From positions 1 through 64,000 of the forward strand of contig NZ_JAAXCM010000039.1 in assembly GCF_019734885.1 (NCBI RefSeq): 64,000 bases of DNA, written 5' to 3'. This DNA comes from Pseudocoprococcus catus (lineage in GTDB: Bacteria; Bacillota; Clostridia; Lachnospirales; Lachnospiraceae). A program made the translations under genes and the position numbers. This document shows positions 61,324 to 64,000 of this stretch, in pieces. The stretch's first letter is position 1. Each line of letters opens with the position of its first letter. The notes below the pieces were generated by a model. The model made no database searches and was not told where the DNA came from. It worked only from the letters and a program-made list of their open reading frames with translations.

Positions 61324-62109
61324 GTGTACACATTAGGTATTGATATTGGTTCCGCTTCCAGTAAAGCGGTGATCTTAAAGGATGGAACGGATGTTGTTGC
61401 ATCAGCAGTCGTTCAGGTGGGTACAGGAACTTCGGGACCTGGAAGAGTTCTGGAAGAAGTTTTCAGTAATGTCGATTTAACTCAGGAAGACATGGATTAT
61501 ACAGTGGCAACAGGTTACGGTCGTTTTTCTGTAGAAAATGCAGACAAACAGCTCAGTGAGATTACCTGCCATGCAAAAGGGATTTTTCACCTTGTGCCAT
61601 CTGCAAGAACCATCATTGATATCGGTGGTCAGGATGCAAAAGCCATTCAGCTGGACAACAAAGGCAATATTTTGAAGTTTGTCATGAATGATAAGTGTGC
61701 TGCCGGTACAGGCCGTTTCCTAGATGTTATGTCAAGAGTTTTGGAAGTTCCGTTAGATCAGATGGGAAAAGTCCATTTTCAGGCGAAGGAATGGGCACAG
61801 GTCAGCAGTACATGTACAGTTTTTGCTGAATCTGAGGTTATTTCCCAGCTCTCTAAGGGACTGCCGAGAGAAAGTATTGTCGCAGGTGTTCATCAGTCAG
61901 TGGCCAGCAAGGCATGTTCATTGGCCTACCGTATAGGGGTTAAAAATGACGTTGTTATGTGTGGTGGTGTTGCACAGAATGCAGGCGTTGTAGACGCGAT
62001 TGAAAAGGAATTGCAGCAGAGTATTACAGTTGCACCTCACCCACAGATCACAGGTGCGCTCGGCGCAGCACTGATGGCATATGAAGAGTTAAAGAAACAG
62101 AATAAATAA
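61324..62109 (+). CDS. lcdC: Activator of 2-hydroxyacyl-CoA dehydratase
   Basis: The start is GTG 61324, eight bases after GGAGG; the in-frame ATG at 61318 is only two bases from it. The 261-residue ASKHA-fold ATPase carries LGIDIGSASSKAV, TVATGYGR and DIGGQDAK. Two cysteines share one [4Fe-4S] cluster across the homodimer: NDKCAAGTGRF (Cys near 125) and SSTCTVFAESEV (near 164). It injects a high-energy electron into the dehydratase with ATP hydrolysis and is oxygen sensitive. Confidence 0.92.
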   Translation: MYTLGIDIGSASSKAVILKDGTDVVASAVVQVGTGTSGPGRVLEEVFSNVDLTQEDMDYTVATGYGRFSVENADKQLSEITCHAKGIFHLVPSARTIIDIGGQDAKAIQLDNKGNILKFVMNDKCAAGTGRFLDVMSRVLEVPLDQMGKVHFQAKEWAQVSSTCTVFAESEVISQLSKGLPRESIVAGVHQSVASKACSLAYRIGVKNDVVMCGGVAQNAGVVDAIEKELQQSITVAPHPQITGALGAALMAYEELKKQNK

Positions 62110-62139
62110 ATGAATTTTACGGAAGGAAGGTAAAAATTT

Positions 62140-63399
62140 ATGGAATTTAATGCAATGGAAGCCAGCGCAAAAGAATGTTTGGCATATTATCAGGCAAAAC
62201 TCGATGAAGAAGCATGGGAGGCTAAAAAGAACGGTAAGCTTGTCTGTTGGTCAGCTTCTGTAGCTCCTCCAGAATTCTGTGTAGCTATGGATATCGCTAT
62301 GGTTTATCCTGAAACACATGCAGCAGGTGCAGGCGCAAGAAAAGCATCTATGGATCTTCTTGAAGTAGCAGATGAAAAAGGCTACAACATTGATATCTGC
62401 TCATATGCACGTACAAACCTTGGTTATATGGAACTGCTGAAACAGGAAGCATTAACAGGTCAGAAACCTGAAAAACTGGCAAACTCCAAAGCAGCTTATG
62501 TTCCGCTTCCAGACCTGGTTATCACATGTAACAACATCTGTAATACACTGCTGAAATGGTATGAAAACCTTGCAAAGGAACTGAACATTCCATGTATCAT
62601 CATCGATGTTCCTTTCAACCATACAATGCCTGTATCCCGTCATAACAAAGAGTACATTGCAGATCAGTACAGAGCAGCCATCAAACAGCTGGAAGACATC
62701 ACAGGCAGAGCATTTGATTATGATAAATTCTTTAAAGTTCAGGAACAGGTACAGCGTTCTGTATACTGGTGGAACAAAGTGGCTACATACGCACAGCGTA
62801 AACCATCACCACTGAATGGTTTCGATCTGTTCAACTACATGGCACTGATCGTTTGCGCAAGAGCAAGAGATTATGCTGAAATTACATTCCACAAATTTGC
62901 TGATGAACTGGAAGCAAAGGATGCTGCTGGTCAGTACGCATTCGGTGCACCGGAAAATGAAAAGCATCGTGTTACATGGGAAGGTATCGCCGTATGGACT
63001 TACCTTGGTGCAACATTCAAGGGCTTAAAGAATCAGGGTGCTGTTATGACAGGTTCTGCTTACCCAGGCCTTTGGAGCCTTGTTTACACACCAGGTGATC
63101 TTGAATCCATGGCTGAAGCTTATACAAATGTTTATATCAATACATGCGGTCCTAACAGATACGAAGAATTCTACAAAGTTGTTAAGAACTCCAAGAGTGA
63201 CGGTATCGTTCTCCATCTGAACAGAAGCTGTAAACTGATGGGTCTGTTAAATAATGAAGGCGCAGAATATGTCAATGCAAAAATGGGTGTACCATATGTC
63301 AGCTTCGACGGTGACCAGACAGATCCTCGTGTCTTCACACCAGCTCAGTATGAGACACGTGTTCAGGCATTAACAGAGATGATGGACGAAAATCAGTAA
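62140..63399 (+). CDS. lcdA: Lactoyl-CoA dehydratase alpha subunit
   Basis: The 419-residue protein belongs to the HgdB/FldB-type dehydratase family. The near-identical-looking motifs VCWSASVAPPEFCV, YPETHAAG.GARK, CNNICNTLLKWYENLA, FNHTMP and HLNRSCKLMG match the C. propionicum lactoyl-CoA dehydratase alpha subunit as I recall it. Conserved Cys near 130 and in NRSCK (near 364) are cluster-ligand candidates. With the beta subunit it removes water from (R)-lactoyl-CoA to give acrylyl-CoA. The ATG follows AGGAAGG. Confidence 0.92.
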   Translation: MEFNAMEASAKECLAYYQAKLDEEAWEAKKNGKLVCWSASVAPPEFCVAMDIAMVYPETHAAGAGARKASMDLLEVADEKGYNIDICSYARTNLGYMELLKQEALTGQKPEKLANSKAAYVPLPDLVITCNNICNTLLKWYENLAKELNIPCIIIDVPFNHTMPVSRHNKEYIADQYRAAIKQLEDITGRAFDYDKFFKVQEQVQRSVYWWNKVATYAQRKPSPLNGFDLFNYMALIVCARARDYAEITFHKFADELEAKDAAGQYAFGAPENEKHRVTWEGIAVWTYLGATFKGLKNQGAVMTGSAYPGLWSLVYTPGDLESMAEAYTNVYINTCGPNRYEEFYKVVKNSKSDGIVLHLNRSCKLMGLLNNEGAEYVNAKMGVPYVSFDGDQTDPRVFTPAQYETRVQALTEMMDENQ

Positions 63400-63419
63400 T
63401 CAGAGGAGGAATATATAAG

Positions 63420-64000
63420 ATGAGAACAGCGAAAGAGATCATTAATGAGTTTAAAGCAATTGCTGACAATCCTAGAAAAGCAATGGATGACTATAAAAAA
63501 GAAACCGGTAAAGGTGCAGTAGGTATTATGCCTGTATACTGTCCAGAAGAAATCGTACATGCAGCAGGCTATCTGCCAATCGGTATGTGGGGTGCACAGA
63601 AGAAACAGATTTCAAAAGCACGTACTTATCTGCCTCCATTTGCATGCTCCATTATGCAGTCTGTAATGGAATTACAGTTAGAAGGCGTTTATGATGACCT
63701 GGAAGCAGTCATCTTCTCTGTACCATGTGATACATTAAAATGTATGAGCCAGAAATGGAACCGTCCAGTACCTGCTATCGTATTTACACATCCTCAGAAC
63801 CGTAAGATTGCAAAGGATGCAGCAAATGTATTTGCTCGTGAAGAGTTCAATATCGTTAAAGAGAAACTGGAAGACATCCTTGATGTTCATATTTCCAATA
63901 AAGCAATCAAAAACAGTATTGCAGTTTACAATGAAAACAGAGCAGCTTGCCGTGAATTCTCTGATGTAGCAGCAGAATACGCAGCAGTTGTTACACCATC
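63420..64000 (+). CDS. lcdB: Lactoyl-CoA dehydratase beta subunit (partial, runs off the window)
   Basis: ATG 63420 lies ten bases after GGAGGA. The visible 193 residues show NPRKAMDDYKKETGKGAVGI, IMPVYCPEEIVHAAGYLP, KARTYLPPFACSIMQ and FSVPCDTLKCMSQKW, matching the beta subunit of lactoyl-CoA dehydratase. Cysteines in PFACS and PCDTLKC are candidate [4Fe-4S] ligands. The gene is cut by the window edge, so its end and any downstream acrylyl-CoA reductase or Etf genes cannot be judged. Confidence 0.9.
   Translation, partial: MRTAKEIINEFKAIADNPRKAMDDYKKETGKGAVGIMPVYCPEEIVHAAGYLPIGMWGAQKKQISKARTYLPPFACSIMQSVMELQLEGVYDDLEAVIFSVPCDTLKCMSQKWNRPVPAIVFTHPQNRKIAKDAANVFAREEFNIVKEKLEDILDVHISNKAIKNSIAVYNENRAACREFSDVAAEYAAVVTP

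Noticed and set aside
1-64000. CRISPR array, rRNA or tRNA genes
   Set aside because: I saw no regularly spaced repeat-spacer array, tRNA cloverleaf or rRNA segment. Repeats present are few and irregular.

Overview
The window looks like a gut Clostridia chromosome, most likely Lachnospiraceae or a close relative. Most genes carry clear AGGAGG-type ribosome binding sites and TTGACA/TATAAT promoters. There is a Tn1549/CTn-like conjugative element, and an acrylate-pathway operon of the kind known from Clostridium (Anaerotignum) propionicum and Coprococcus catus. The genus is an inference; no rRNA is present.

Positions ~81-40,734 hold one integrative and conjugative element (ICE) of about 40.7 kb. 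At its left end is an open frame resembling the C-terminal tail of the rRNA methyltransferase RlmD/RumA. At its right end is a large serine recombinase whose last codons contain a second copy of the same att-like sequence. Inside, in order: ParA/ParB with an upstream palindrome; a 1380-residue thioester/Cna-B surface adhesin with a sortase signal; small ICE proteins; a 2587-residue methylase-helicase with a tnpV-type gene overprinted in its linker; an AT-rich cargo gene between 15-bp direct repeats; a DUF3991/Toprim protein; a candidate oriT with DUF3789, MobC and relaxase; PcfB, ArdC-like protein and coupling protein; a Maff2/TrbL/PrgI/VirB4 secretion module with sortase B and a lysozyme/NlpC-P60 hydrolase; an XRE/excisionase-type switch; a two-component system with an ABC exporter; a sigma-like regulator, a MazF-type toxin and the integrase.

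Positions ~40,757-52,650 are a scrambled accessory zone. It holds an EcsC-like pair; relics of a second serine recombinase, a group II intron, a TPR protein, a phage protein, a MerR regulator, EtfA and an acyl-CoA dehydrogenase; a RelB/RelE-type toxin-antitoxin pair; and an apparently intact signalling operon in which a cyclic di-GMP-I riboswitch and a terminator precede two overlapping hybrid histidine kinases.

Positions ~52,650-58,935 carry an orphan substrate-binding lipoprotein, a small XRE protein, a sodium symporter, a MITE-like inverted-repeat element, a patatin-like lipase and a divergent HTH regulator. From 59,188 to the window end runs an operon for lactate fermentation through acrylyl-CoA: CoA-transferase (pct), a VOC-fold protein, the dehydratase activator, and the two dehydratase subunits, the last cut by the window edge. 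The VOC protein could be a lactoyl-CoA epimerase. The only acyl-CoA dehydrogenase and Etf genes in the window are broken copies about 7 kb upstream.
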